From Vibrio sp. 10N.286.49.B1 (GTDB lineage Bacteria > Pseudomonadota > Gammaproteobacteria > Enterobacterales > Vibrionaceae), in contig NZ_MCUW01000036.1 in assembly GCF_002873335.1 (NCBI RefSeq), positions 1 to 41,145 on the forward strand: a stretch of 41,145 nt of DNA, read 5' to 3'. The translations under genes and the position numbers were made by a program. Of this stretch, positions 1 to 7,922 are shown in pieces. The notes beneath the pieces are model-generated. The model had not been told where the DNA came from and searched no databases. It saw nothing but the letters and a program-made list of their open reading frames with translations. How positions within the stretch are numbered: the stretch's first letter is position 1; each line of letters begins with the position of its first letter.

Positions 1-18
1 ATCCATCTCCCTCCACCA
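1..18 (+). tRNA. 3' end of a tRNA (probably tRNA-Tyr), cut by the window edge
   Basis: The first 18 bases can be read as the last two T-loop bases (at), a T-stem 3' strand (ccatc), an acceptor 3' strand (tccctcc), discriminator A and an encoded CCA. A Rho-independent terminator follows within a few bases, as expected for a tRNA operon end. A discriminator A with a GGAGGGA-type acceptor stem fits a Vibrio tRNA-Tyr best, but the anticodon lies outside the window, so identity is an inference. Confidence 0.6.
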
Positions 19-21
19 TAT

Positions 22-55
22 AAAAAAAAACCGACTCATTGAGTCGGTTTTTTTT
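22..55. terminator. Rho-independent terminator after the tRNA
   Basis: A 7-bp GC-rich stem (ccgactc at 31-37, gagtcgg at 41-47) with a 3-nt loop is flanked by nine A and eight T residues. It is a strong terminator for the tRNA transcript on the plus strand. Because it is symmetric it can also stop minus-strand transcription coming from the acetyltransferase gene at 209-727. Confidence 0.9.
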
Positions 56-208
56 CGTCTGAATAGTAATTATGGCCTATTGTGTCCACCATTGACCATG
101 GAACAAATTCACTATGCCGCCATTAACCATGATGCACATTAGCGGCTTCATTCGTTACCAGAACAGCAACGCTTTCACTCAATAATAATTTTTTATTTGT
201 CGTGTTGA

Positions 209-727
209 TTAGCGCAGTATTTTTCGGTATTCAATGACATCAATATCCGCATGGTTAATATGAGCGTAGGCACTTATTTTTTTGGTCGGGTGAAAACCAT
301 TTCGTTCCAAGACTTTTCTTGAGCCTATATTCAAGGTGGCCGCGTGCGCTCTCACTTCCACTACTGAGCTATTTTCGACCAACAACGTCAACAACTTTTT
401 TAATGCGGTAAACGCAATGCCTTGCTTAATATAGCGGTACCCGATCCGATAGCCGATTTCTGCGACCGTCGGCGTGCTCTCTTTCACGTTGACATTTATT
501 CGCCCGCAAATCTCACCATCCGCTGTTTTTATTAACATCGGGTACATCAGGCCAGCTCGATGATAAAGCAAGAACTCCTGAACCTGCTCACGGACCCCTT
601 TGATGGAATAGAACGCCTCATCACGAGGAGGAACATGTTGTTCAAACCAGGTTTGATTTTCAGTTTCAAACGCTAGTAATGAGGCGCAATCATCAATATG
701 AATTAACGCAATCTGCACGCATTCCAT
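209..727 (-). CDS. GNAT family N-acetyltransferase (RimJ/RimL-like)
   Basis: A 172-residue acetyltransferase that should transfer an acetyl group from acetyl-CoA to an unidentified amine. The acetyl-CoA binding loop is the KQGIA segment (residues 101-105), and the NIGSRKVLERNGF segment (133-145) is the typical helix and strand at the end of RimJ/RimL-type domains. The reading frame is open upstream to a TTG at 790, but the ATG at 727 is preceded by a perfect AGGAGG six bases away, so I start there. The gene follows the outer-membrane protein gene on the same strand, 84 bp downstream of it. The substrate cannot be told from sequence. Confidence 0.83.
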   Translation of the reverse strand: MECVQIALIHIDDCASLLAFETENQTWFEQHVPPRDEAFYSIKGVREQVQEFLLYHRAGLMYPMLIKTADGEICGRINVNVKESTPTVAEIGYRIGYRYIKQGIAFTALKKLLTLLVENSSVVEVRAHAATLNIGSRKVLERNGFHPTKKISAYAHINHADIDVIEYRKILR

Positions 728-811
728 AACGGACCTCCTAGTAACGTTTTGATCAATAAAAATAATTGTGAGCTTGTTAGACGCTAGCAATCAAGAAGAT
801 GTCGGTAAAGC

Positions 812-1984
812 CTAGAAGACTTCGTTCACGTGGAAATAGAAGGTCCCACCATGTTCACCATAGCCAATATCGGCGCGCACATTCACTGTGTCTTTGATTT
901 TTAGCCGAAAGCCCGTGCCTGCGCTGGCTAGTGTGTTGTCCCACAGTCCAGAGACATCATCGGATACGGTACCCGCCGCCCCCCAAAAGACAACACCGAC
1001 TCGCCAATATACGGGCAAGCGATATTCAACCTGCCCCATCATCATTTGGTTATCTCGATAACGCCCCAAAATATAACCGCGCATCGCATCTGCGCCCCCT
1101 AAATCTGGACGTTGATTCCAAGGCACTTCTCCAGAGGTTAGGTTTGCCTGCACCTGCCATGCAAGTAAACCAGGCATTGGGGCGAGCGCATAATATTGTG
1201 AGGCTTTTAATGAGTACTTACCAAAGCTTTCTGAGTTCGTTGCGTCTTGGTAGTAACCGATATCTGCTTGCAGTAACGTCCCTCTCGACGCGTTAGTTAC
1301 ATTATCACGGGTGTCGTAAACGTTGGAGATAAAAACGCCGTAGCTCGTGTTGTCGGTGAGCTCCGCGGCCAAATAATCGTTGGCCTGATTCTCAAACTCT
1401 TTTTCATGTGGGCTTACCGATTTGATATTACCGCCTAGACCAAGGAAATAATCCCCTTTTACACGAGTTAACCACGTGGGCTTGATATCGACGACACGCT
1501 CTTTAAAATCAACCTTATTGTCGTCTTGCTGACCATTATCATAACCTTGACCATAATAAACAGCCGCATCATCAAACACTTTTATATCGGTAAATACACG
1601 GTTGTTGCCCGAATTATAAAAATGTTTATTGCTAAGAGTGATGCCTAATGAGCCATTACTTGATGCGTATGGATTAATCACCATCGAAGAAGGTTGTCCA
1701 TCGCCTTCATCAAGCTCACCGTATAACCCGACGTACAACATTCCCAATCCCAAGCCTTGTTCCGGCGTATAGAAAACCGCAGGGATATAGCTCGAATTTA
1801 CGCCTTTATCAGCCTCGTAGTCTTGCTCAGCACCAAAAACACTCAGTACGTCATCCAGCGCATCGGTTGTGGCGTTTGACGCCGTTTCAAATAGGGGCAC
1901 CACAGGTTCTTTCGCATGTATTGAGGTAGCCAAGAGAAGTGAAACGGAGAGCATAAGTGAAAGACTAAAAGATGTAAGTCGCAT
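812..1984 (-). CDS. BamA/TamA-family outer membrane protein without POTRA domains
   Basis: A 390-residue protein with a classic signal peptide (residues 1-24, cleavage after IHA) followed by about 40 polar residues and then a beta-barrel. The alternating aromatic/hydrophobic strands, the GGADAMRGY segment around residue 300 and the terminal phenylalanine (VNEVF) match the Omp85 surface-antigen (bacterial surface antigen D15) barrel. There is no room for POTRA repeats between the signal peptide and the barrel, so it is not BamA or TamA themselves. Proteins of this size are common in marine gammaproteobacteria and their cargo is unknown. No strong Shine-Dalgarno precedes the ATG; the signal peptide supports the start. 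Confidence 0.8.
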   Translation of the reverse strand: MRLTSFSLSLMLSVSLLLATSIHAKEPVVPLFETASNATTDALDDVLSVFGAEQDYEADKGVNSSYIPAVFYTPEQGLGLGMLYVGLYGELDEGDGQPSSMVINPYASSNGSLGITLSNKHFYNSGNNRVFTDIKVFDDAAVYYGQGYDNGQQDDNKVDFKERVVDIKPTWLTRVKGDYFLGLGGNIKSVSPHEKEFENQANDYLAAELTDNTSYGVFISNVYDTRDNVTNASRGTLLQADIGYYQDATNSESFGKYSLKASQYYALAPMPGLLAWQVQANLTSGEVPWNQRPDLGGADAMRGYILGRYRDNQMMMGQVEYRLPVYWRVGVVFWGAAGTVSDDVSGLWDNTLASAGTGFRLKIKDTVNVRADIGYGEHGGTFYFHVNEVF

Positions 1985-2070
1985 TGAGTATTCATATACC
2001 GAAAAAATGAGTGGCCGGATTATAGAATAAAACTTATATGGGATTGTGACATTATTGAATTAAATTGTAA

Positions 2071-2100
2071 AAAAACCGCAGCTCAAAGGCTGCGGTTTTT
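2071..2100 (-). terminator. Terminator downstream of the Tim44-like gene
   Basis: A perfect 12-bp inverted repeat (2071-2082 with 2089-2100), GC-rich in its inner half and ending in an A5/T5 tract, with a 6-nt loop. It lies between the Tim44-like gene and the outer-membrane protein gene, so the latter is probably transcribed from its own promoter. The symmetry would allow function in both directions. Confidence 0.9.
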
Positions 2101-2120
2101 GATAGGGCATGACAAGGTTA

Positions 2121-2160
2121 GTCTTGAATACCAACCATTAGCCTTGAATGCCAACAATTA
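2121..2160 (-). repeat. 20-bp tandem duplication spanning the stop codon of the Tim44-like gene
   Basis: Bases 2121-2140 and 2141-2160 are adjacent copies that agree at 17 of 20 positions. The second copy holds the last codons of the Tim44-like gene and the first copy lies just past its stop codon, so the gene end was duplicated into the untranslated region. Confidence 0.85.
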
Positions 2161-3034
2161 ACCATGGTGCATTCGGCTGAGTCAGATCGCGTTCTAAGTG
2201 CCAGATATCTTCGATATCTTCTTCTACGCCATCAGCTGTATCGCGGTAACGACCTGAGAATTGCAGGCTCAACTGTGCCTTACTCGCATCATGATCAGCA
2301 CGAACCACTTCAACGTCGACATACATCACATCGGTGTGTTGCTCACCTTCCAATTTTGCACGCTCAGAGATCAAGTCTTGCAGCAAACTAGCAGAGACGT
2401 ACTCTTCAATCGTATGTAGCTCATTGTGATTCCATGCGCCTTGAAGGATGCGATAATGCTCGCGGGCACCATTCAAAAATGCGACGGAATCAAACCCAGG
2501 TGGGTAGTTATGTGGAACATCACTATGACCCGCTGCGCCAAAACCGCCGCCGGTTGCTGCGCCTTGAGGCTGCTCAAAGCTCTGGAAATTCTGTTGCTGC
2601 TGTTGTTGCTGTGGCTTTTCAAACGGGTTGCGTGTGTTGTTTCCACCAAATGCAGGCTGCTGCCCCTGCTGGTTCATACTACCCTGCTTTGCGCCAAGCA
2701 CACCTCTCATGAGTCTAAAGATGACGAAGGCAATTAAGCCCATAATTAAGATATCCATAAACTGGATACCTTCAAAAGCACCACCAAAGAATGCTGCGAG
2801 TAGTCCACCGGCAAGTAAACCGCCCATCAGACCACCCATCAAACCTTTTTTGCTGCCAGCTTTGTTTTGATCTTGTCTTACCGTGTTGGTATTTTGCTGT
2901 TGTTGTCTTGGCGCAGGCGCCGTCTTAAAGCTTTTACCAAACGATTTACCGCCACCGAATTTTTTAGCTTCCGCGACAGGATTCACCGTTACCGCAAGTA
3001 CGAGTAACGCGATGAAAGAGAATAAACGTTTCAT
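2138..3034 (-). CDS. Tim44-like domain protein with N-terminal signal/anchor
   Basis: A 298-residue protein. It begins with a signal-like segment (MKRLFSF to AEA, residues 1-23), then a Gly/Lys/Gln-rich stretch, a glycine-rich hydrophobic stretch and a membrane segment (about 64-112), a glutamine-rich linker with a seven-Gln run (about 142-148), and a C-terminal Tim44-like fold (about 180-298). Bacterial Tim44-like proteins are membrane-associated and poorly understood. The frame is open to 3121, but the ATG at 3034 creates the signal sequence and has an AAAGG-like ribosome site, so I chose it. The downstream terminator makes it probably monocistronic. Confidence 0.82.
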   Translation of the reverse strand: MKRLFSFIALLVLAVTVNPVAEAKKFGGGKSFGKSFKTAPAPRQQQQNTNTVRQDQNKAGSKKGLMGGLMGGLLAGGLLAAFFGGAFEGIQFMDILIMGLIAFVIFRLMRGVLGAKQGSMNQQGQQPAFGGNNTRNPFEKPQQQQQQQNFQSFEQPQGAATGGGFGAAGHSDVPHNYPPGFDSVAFLNGAREHYRILQGAWNHNELHTIEEYVSASLLQDLISERAKLEGEQHTDVMYVDVEVVRADHDASKAQLSLQFSGRYRDTADGVEEDIEDIWHLERDLTQPNAPWLIVGIQG

Positions 3035-3296
3035 TCTGTGCCTTTTTTTATTGTTGCGTAAAATCGTAGACTCTACGGTAGGGAATACGATGGTTAACGA
3101 ATCATATACTGAGCTTAGCACTAAAGGAAAGCTTCATATGAACTGACTTGTTTCAGAATATTGCTCGTTTGTTGCAATCATTGTCAGCATTCTTCGCCTT
3201 ATTACCTTATATCGTCGTATCTTAGGTCTCATCAGTTGACGCTGATACTGTGCCACTCTAAAATAGTGAACTGTGTTCAATTGACCTACCACAATC

Positions 3297-3887
3297 ATGG
3301 CCCGTAGAAACGATCATACAAGAGAAGAGCTTATCCAGCTAACGCTTAGCACGGTTAAGGACTACCTCAGCGAAAATTCACATCACACGCTTAGTTTGCG
3401 TAAAATCGCAACACTAATTGGCTATGTGCCAAGTACGTTGGTCAATGTGTTTGGTAGCTACAATGTATTGCTACTTCGTGCTGTTGCAGAAACTCTGGAC
3501 GATTTATCCCTAGAAGCAAAACAGGTCGTAGAAGGCGCTCAAGGGCCAGAAGATGCCCTTTACGCACTCGCCGCTTGTTACCATGATTTTGCCAAACGCT
3601 CACCTTATCGCTGGCAGCTAATCTTTGAACATAATATGAATGGCGCTAGGCTCCCTCAGTGGCAATCACAGCGAATCGATGGCATGACTGGCATGCTTGA
3701 AGGCCTACTATCCGTCCACCGACCGGATAAATCACACTCTGAAGTACTGCAAGCCAGCCGAGTTTTATGGGCAGGGGTGCACGGCATTACTTTGTTGAGT
3801 GTCGATGACAAATTTTTCTCTGCAGAGCCTATCGATGGCAATGAGTTGATTCGAGACCTCATCTCGAAATACCTACAAAGCTGGTAA
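3297..3887 (+). CDS. TetR/AcrR family transcriptional regulator
   Basis: A 196-residue regulator with an N-terminal helix-turn-helix (about residues 30-64: LSLRKIATLIGYVPSTLVNVFGS followed by an LLLRAV helix) and an all-helical C-terminal ligand and dimerisation domain with the aromatic-rich HDFAKRSPYRWQLIFEH segment typical of the TetR C-terminal family with a WHG motif. It ends 17 bp before the MFS/acyltransferase fusion gene on the same strand, so the two are probably co-transcribed and it probably controls that gene. The ligand is unknown; a lipid-related compound is a guess from the neighbour. No good Shine-Dalgarno is visible before the ATG. Confidence 0.85.
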   Translation: MARRNDHTREELIQLTLSTVKDYLSENSHHTLSLRKIATLIGYVPSTLVNVFGSYNVLLLRAVAETLDDLSLEAKQVVEGAQGPEDALYALAACYHDFAKRSPYRWQLIFEHNMNGARLPQWQSQRIDGMTGMLEGLLSVHRPDKSHSEVLQASRVLWAGVHGITLLSVDDKFFSAEPIDGNELIRDLISKYLQSW

Positions 3888-3904
3888 CACCACAAGGAAC
3901 GGCA

Positions 3905-5779
3905 ATGCCACATTCGAAATCAAGCTCTCTGTTAACACAAAGACGCTTTCTACCTTATTTTATTACTCAATTTTTTGGTGCATTTAACGACAACATTTTT
4001 AAGAATGTTCTGTTGCTGTTTGTCGCATTCGCTGGGCCTCAAGTCTTACCTATATCGAGTAATCTATTTATTAATTTGGCGGCCGGCCTATTCATTCTGC
4101 CTTTTTTCTTATTCTCAGCCTCCGCTGGCGTATTAGCGGATAAATATGAAAAATCCGCATTTATTCAAAAAGTTAAGCTGCTAGAAATTGCCATTATGTG
4201 TTTAGGCGCTATTGGCTTCGTTACTGAGAGCTACGGGATCTTGCTGTTCTTGCTATTTTTAATGGGCACTCAGTCCTCTCTTTTTGGTCCCGTCAAATAC
4301 GCGTTGCTGCCACAGCAATTAAAACCAGAAGAGCTATTGTCTGGTAATGCACTGGTTGAGACCGGTACATTTATTGCCATTTTGGTGGGCACCATTGGCG
4401 CGGGCCTCATTGCCTCAGCAGAGCATTCTCATTATATTGCGGCGGTGTGCGTTATTGTATTTGCCATCGCTGGTTATCTATCGAGTCGACAAATCCCGAA
4501 AGCCCCAGCCAGCGCACCTAATATTAAATTTCGCTGGCAGCCTATCAAACACACCAAAGAAACGCTTAAAATCGCGCATCAAGATCGTGTGGTATTTCAA
4601 TGCATCGTCGCGATTAGTTGGTTCTGGTTCTTAGGGGCGACGTATTTAACACAGTTTCCTAACTTCACTAAAATCCATTTAATGGGCAATGAAGCCGCCG
4701 TATCTTTCTTACTCGCGCTCTTTTCTGTTGGTATTGCGTTGGGCTCCATGCTCTGTGATCGATTATCAAAAAATCGAATCGATATTGGTATCGTGCCGGT
4801 TGGTAGTTTAGGTATTACTATTTTTGGTGTGTTAATGGCGCTTTCTGTGCCAAGCAATCTACCGCAATTTGAGAGTTTTGGTGCCTTTATTTCGTACTCA
4901 GCGCTATGGCCAGTGTTTGGCTTTTTATTGCTACTCGGCATTTCCGGTGGCTTATTTATTGTGCCGCTTTATGCCTTAATGCAGCAACAAGCGAAAGAAA
5001 CCGAACGTGCCCGCGTGATTGCTGCACTCAATATTTATAACTCACTCTTCATGGTAGGCAGTGCTGTTCTTGGCATTGTGACATTAACCGTGCTAGACCT
5101 GACGATCGTCCAGTTATTTGTCGTGCTCGCACTATTAAACTTCATGATGACGGTCCACCTATTTCGACAAGCACCCATCCTCGTCGTCTGCTTCTTGGTA
5201 CGAATGCTCACTGCCGTGATGTATCGCGTCTCATTAAAAAACCTTCACCATATTCCAAAAGAAGGAGGCGCTTTAGTTGTGTGTAATCACGTCAGCTATA
5301 TGGATGCCGTCGTCGTCACCGCGGCCTGCCCTCGCCCGATGCGCTTTGTTATGGAGGAAGAGTACGCGAATTTCAAACCTGCGCGTGGTTTTTTCAAGGG
5401 GTTGAAAGTCATTCCAATTTCAGCGACTAAGCAAGGCTCAATCCGCAGAGCTTTTGGTGAAATAGAGCAAGCATTACAACAAGGTGAAGTGGTTTGTATC
5501 TTCCCTGAGGGTCGTCTCACCTCCGATGGTGAGATGAACGAATTCATGCGTGGCGTTAACCTTATTCTGAAGCGTTCATCAGCCCCGGTTATTCCTATGG
5601 CACTGAAGGGCCTTTGGGGCAGTTACTTCAGTCGCCATAAAGGACGAGCTTGCAAAGGCGTACCTAGTCGCTTTAGAGCACAGCTAGAAGTGGAAGCAGG
5701 CGAGCCAGTGGAGCCTAAGATGGCTAGCAGTCAGGTAATGTTTGACAAGGTATGCAACTTGAGAGGCGAATATCGCTAA
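3905..5779 (+). CDS. MFS (LplT-like) transporter fused to a PlsC-type acyltransferase
   Basis: A 624-residue fusion. Residues 1 to about 420 are a 12-helix major facilitator with the N-terminal FITQFFGAFNDNIFKN signature of lysophospholipid transporters (LplT). Residues about 430-620 are a 1-acyl-glycerol-3-phosphate-type acyltransferase with the HX4D motif (H462, D467, in NHVSYMD) and the FPEGR motif (533-537). In E. coli, LplT flips lysophospholipid inward and Aas re-acylates it; Aas also has an acyl-ACP synthetase domain, which is absent here. The gene ends at a clean stop with no trace of a synthetase downstream. A clear AAGGA site precedes the ATG. Likely role: import and re-acylation of lysophospholipid in the inner membrane, using acyl-CoA or acyl-ACP supplied by others. 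Confidence 0.85.
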   Translation: MPHSKSSSLLTQRRFLPYFITQFFGAFNDNIFKNVLLLFVAFAGPQVLPISSNLFINLAAGLFILPFFLFSASAGVLADKYEKSAFIQKVKLLEIAIMCLGAIGFVTESYGILLFLLFLMGTQSSLFGPVKYALLPQQLKPEELLSGNALVETGTFIAILVGTIGAGLIASAEHSHYIAAVCVIVFAIAGYLSSRQIPKAPASAPNIKFRWQPIKHTKETLKIAHQDRVVFQCIVAISWFWFLGATYLTQFPNFTKIHLMGNEAAVSFLLALFSVGIALGSMLCDRLSKNRIDIGIVPVGSLGITIFGVLMALSVPSNLPQFESFGAFISYSALWPVFGFLLLLGISGGLFIVPLYALMQQQAKETERARVIAALNIYNSLFMVGSAVLGIVTLTVLDLTIVQLFVVLALLNFMMTVHLFRQAPILVVCFLVRMLTAVMYRVSLKNLHHIPKEGGALVVCNHVSYMDAVVVTAACPRPMRFVMEEEYANFKPARGFFKGLKVIPISATKQGSIRRAFGEIEQALQQGEVVCIFPEGRLTSDGEMNEFMRGVNLILKRSSAPVIPMALKGLWGSYFSRHKGRACKGVPSRFRAQLEVEAGEPVEPKMASSQVMFDKVCNLRGEYR

Positions 5780-5847
5780 GTGATTTTTGTTCAATTTTAT
5801 TGAACGTAAGTTCATTAATTTTAGATTTTTCCTGTCAAAATTTAAGG

Positions 5848-5880
5848 ATATGATGGCGAATGCCTTTTTTGCCATCATAT
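5848..5880 (+). promoter_or_regulatory. Hairpin in the leader of the YeiH-family gene
   Basis: A perfect 10-bp inverted repeat (atatgatggc at 5848-5857, gccatcatat at 5871-5880) with a 13-nt loop ends 16 bases before the ATG at 5897. The loop side contains a small alternative hairpin (ggc-gaat-gcc) followed by six T residues at 5865-5870, so two mutually exclusive structures can be drawn. It could be a terminator of the upstream gene or a leader control element; the function is inferred only. Confidence 0.5.
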
Positions 5881-5896
5881 TAATTTACGGTTACCC

Positions 5897-6829
5897 ATGC
5901 TGACCCTGCTTCGTACTTCGCCACTGTTTTTTATTGCACTTCTTGCTTGTCTCACGCCTTGGGTATCATCTCCTATTGCGTTGATATTGGGTTTTTTGTT
6001 GACCACATTCAGCTTAGTCCCTCAGTCATTGCCACTGGCCAAATTCACTAAAAAACTCCTCGCCTATTCTATCGTCGGGCTAGGGTTTGGTATTCATTTA
6101 GACCAAGCGATCGCCGCCACCAGCAACGGGATTGGGATCATCATTGCCACTATATTTGGCACATTGATTATCGGTTGGTTTCTTGCAAAACGAATGGGAG
6201 TCGACAAGCAAACTGGCTATTTGATTGCCTCTGGCACCGCGATTTGCGGTGGCAGCGCCATTGCGGCGGTAGCGCCAGCTATCAATGCCGATGATGAAAA
6301 AATCGGCATCGCGTTAGCCACCGTTTTTGTTCTCAATTCTGTCGCCTTGTTTGTGTTTCCCGTCATCGGCCACGCGCTGCAACTTGATCAGCATACCTTT
6401 GGTACATGGGCCGCCATTGCCATACATGATACATCGTCCGTTGTCGGCGCGGCTTCAGCCTACGGTGAGGAAGCGCTCACAACAGCCACCACACTAAAGC
6501 TGGCTCGAGCACTATGGATTGTGCCAGTTGCGTTAATCAGTGCCGTTATCTTTAGCAACAAACAAAATAAAATCACGATCCCCTATTTTATCGTTTTCTA
6601 CTGTGCAGCGATCGTAGTGAGTGATTACTTACCGCAGTTTGAGTTTGTCTATCACAGTATTTTTTCCATCTCGAAGCAGCTACTCGTTGTTTGTTTGTTT
6701 TTGATTGGTTGTAACATCTCAGTCGACAAGCTCAAGAAGGCAGGCAGTCGCCCTATGGTGTTTGGCGTCACGCTGTGGTTGTTGATATCAACCATTTCTC
6801 TGGGTTGGCTGATGAGTGGAATAGTCTAA
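5897..6829 (+). CDS. yeiH: YeiH/UPF0324 family integral membrane transporter
   Basis: A 310-residue protein with about ten hydrophobic helices and the family's conserved centre ([16 protein letters not shown], about residues 114-129, and [18 protein letters not shown]). The family is annotated as putative sulfate exporters, mostly from association with sulfur and cysteine metabolism genes; the substrate is not well established. The LysR regulator usually divergent from yeiH is absent here. The ribosome site before the ATG is weak and the leader contains a hairpin. Confidence 0.85.
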   Translation: MLTLLRTSPLFFIALLACLTPWVSSPIALILGFLLTTFSLVPQSLPLAKFTKKLLAYSIVGLGFGIHLDQAIAATSNGIGIIIATIFGTLIIGWFLAKRMGVDKQTGYLIASGTAICGGSAIAAVAPAINADDEKIGIALATVFVLNSVALFVFPVIGHALQLDQHTFGTWAAIAIHDTSSVVGAASAYGEEALTTATTLKLARALWIVPVALISAVIFSNKQNKITIPYFIVFYCAAIVVSDYLPQFEFVYHSIFSISKQLLVVCLFLIGCNISVDKLKKAGSRPMVFGVTLWLLISTISLGWLMSGIV

Positions 6830-6911
6830 CGATTTGTAATACAACCCAGCTCACAAATTAACATTTCAACTATGGTTCGCACGGATATTCGTGGCAAATA
6901 TGTCTAAGCAA

Positions 6912-6952
6912 TCACTTTAGATCATACAATAGGATTGTATGATCTAAAGTGA
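6912..6952. repeat. 41-bp perfect palindrome (19-bp arms, 3-nt spacer)
   Basis: Bases 6912-6930 and 6934-6952 are exact reverse complements separated only by agg. There is no T tract on either side, so it is not a standard terminator. Its right arm overlaps where the -35 of a promoter for the lipoprotein gene would be (a -10-like TATAAT is at 6956-6961). It may be an operator, an RNA hairpin ending the yeiH transcript, or a relic of a palindromic element. Confidence 0.9.
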
Positions 6953-6955
6953 CAA

Positions 6956-6961
6956 TATAAT
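6956..6961 (+). promoter_or_regulatory. Candidate -10 element of the lipoprotein gene
   Basis: A perfect TATAAT lies 33 bases before the ATG at 6994. The matching -35 region falls inside the right arm of the 41-bp palindrome and is only a weak match (TTGTAT at 6935-6940, 15-bp spacing), suggesting a promoter controlled by whatever binds the palindrome. Confidence 0.4.
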
Positions 6962-6993
6962 GATAATTTGACCAATACGTGAGGACGAATGTA

Positions 6994-7680
6994 ATGAAAA
7001 AGGTATTTCTAGGCTTAGCCATCGCAAGTTTACTGGCTGGCTGTGCATCAACAGATGACAACACCCCTACGGCTTCTGAAACAACGATGGCAGCACCTGT
7101 CGCCACTACCGTTGTCATGACTTCCGGTGCGAATGATCTCATATCTGATCCTCAGCTTACTCAGTTCAGAAGTAACAGTGGTAAAAGCGATTTTTGGCGA
7201 AAAGACGCTGACAAAAAAAATGGGAAAGGCGACGTAGGCAGTTCAAAAGATACGGCGTTTGATGACGAAGGGTCTGCACGAATTCGATTTGTCAGCGCCT
7301 CTGACGATTTTTCTTCTCAGCCGGGCTTGAGTCAAGAGGTCAGTGGACTAAAAGCGAATACGGACTATATTTTATCATTCTATTACAATGATAAAAAAGG
7401 CGCAGATTCAGTAAGCGAGTTAATCGCTGGAGCCAAAGGGGCTGATGGCAAAATCCTTGGTGAAAAAACGATCCACGTTAATGACCTAGGTGATAGCCCT
7501 AAAGGCGCAGTTAAAACATCGTTCCGTCAAGCGTCAGTTGAGTTCAATACTGGTAGTCAAACTACTGCCGTAATTTATACGAAAATGGCCATTACTGACC
7601 CATCTAAGATCGATATGAACGGTGACATTGGTAAGCAAACTGAAGTTCGCGTCGATGAATACTCACTGACAGCAAAATAA
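6994..7680 (+). CDS. Predicted lipoprotein with a carbohydrate-binding-like beta-sandwich
   Basis: A 228-residue protein with a type II signal peptide and lipobox (LLAGC, lipidated Cys17), a short Thr/Ala-rich linker, then a domain of about 180 residues rich in beta-strand patterns (NDLISDPQLTQF, GLKANTDYILSFYY, TEVRVDEYSLT). The opening DLISDP, the NTDYILSFYY strand and the closing VDEYSL strand resemble jelly-roll carbohydrate-binding modules of the CBM 4/9 type, but no binding residues can be assigned. Residue 18 is Ala, so outer-membrane sorting is expected. I chose the ATG at 6994 over an upstream GTG at 6979 because of the GAGG nine bases before it and the MKK signal start. It is monocistronic, with a terminator after it. 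Confidence 0.75.
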   Translation: MKKVFLGLAIASLLAGCASTDDNTPTASETTMAAPVATTVVMTSGANDLISDPQLTQFRSNSGKSDFWRKDADKKNGKGDVGSSKDTAFDDEGSARIRFVSASDDFSSQPGLSQEVSGLKANTDYILSFYYNDKKGADSVSELIAGAKGADGKILGEKTIHVNDLGDSPKGAVKTSFRQASVEFNTGSQTTAVIYTKMAITDPSKIDMNGDIGKQTEVRVDEYSLTAK

Positions 7681-7698
7681 TCATTTCATTGAAACGAC

Positions 7699-7733
7699 AA
7701 AGCCCTTTGATTATCTTAATTAGAGGGCTTTTT
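7699..7733 (+). terminator. Terminator of the lipoprotein gene
   Basis: An 8-bp stem (aaagccct at 7699-7706 with agggcttt at 7724-7731) followed by a T tract, 18 bases after the lipoprotein stop codon. Confidence 0.85.
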
Positions 7734-7922
7734 CATATCTGTCCGTGCACCGCACTCAACGACTAATAATCAGCGAACCCCATGTTTGTTTGCGAATAAG
7801 CAAGTACCAGTATCCATCGTGAATAATCGATTAACTTGGAACCACTTATCGACAGCGAACGATAGGTGTATGATGCCTATCAGAGCTCGCAGATGTGCGG
7901 TTCTATATTCGAGGAGTGAATA

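Noticed and set aside
931..1296. A 121-codon open frame on the plus strand inside the Omp85-type gene
   Set aside because: It is antisense to a protein with a clear signal peptide and barrel; no ribosome site or family.
5780..5896. Possible remnant of an acyl-ACP synthetase domain after the LplT-PlsC fusion
   Set aside because: The 117 bases before yeiH contain no synthetase-like coding in any frame; the two-domain gene ends cleanly.
6955..6972. A partial Fur-box-like sequence (ataatgataat) before the lipoprotein gene
   Set aside because: Only about half of the 19-bp consensus matches, and AT-rich promoter DNA produces this by chance.
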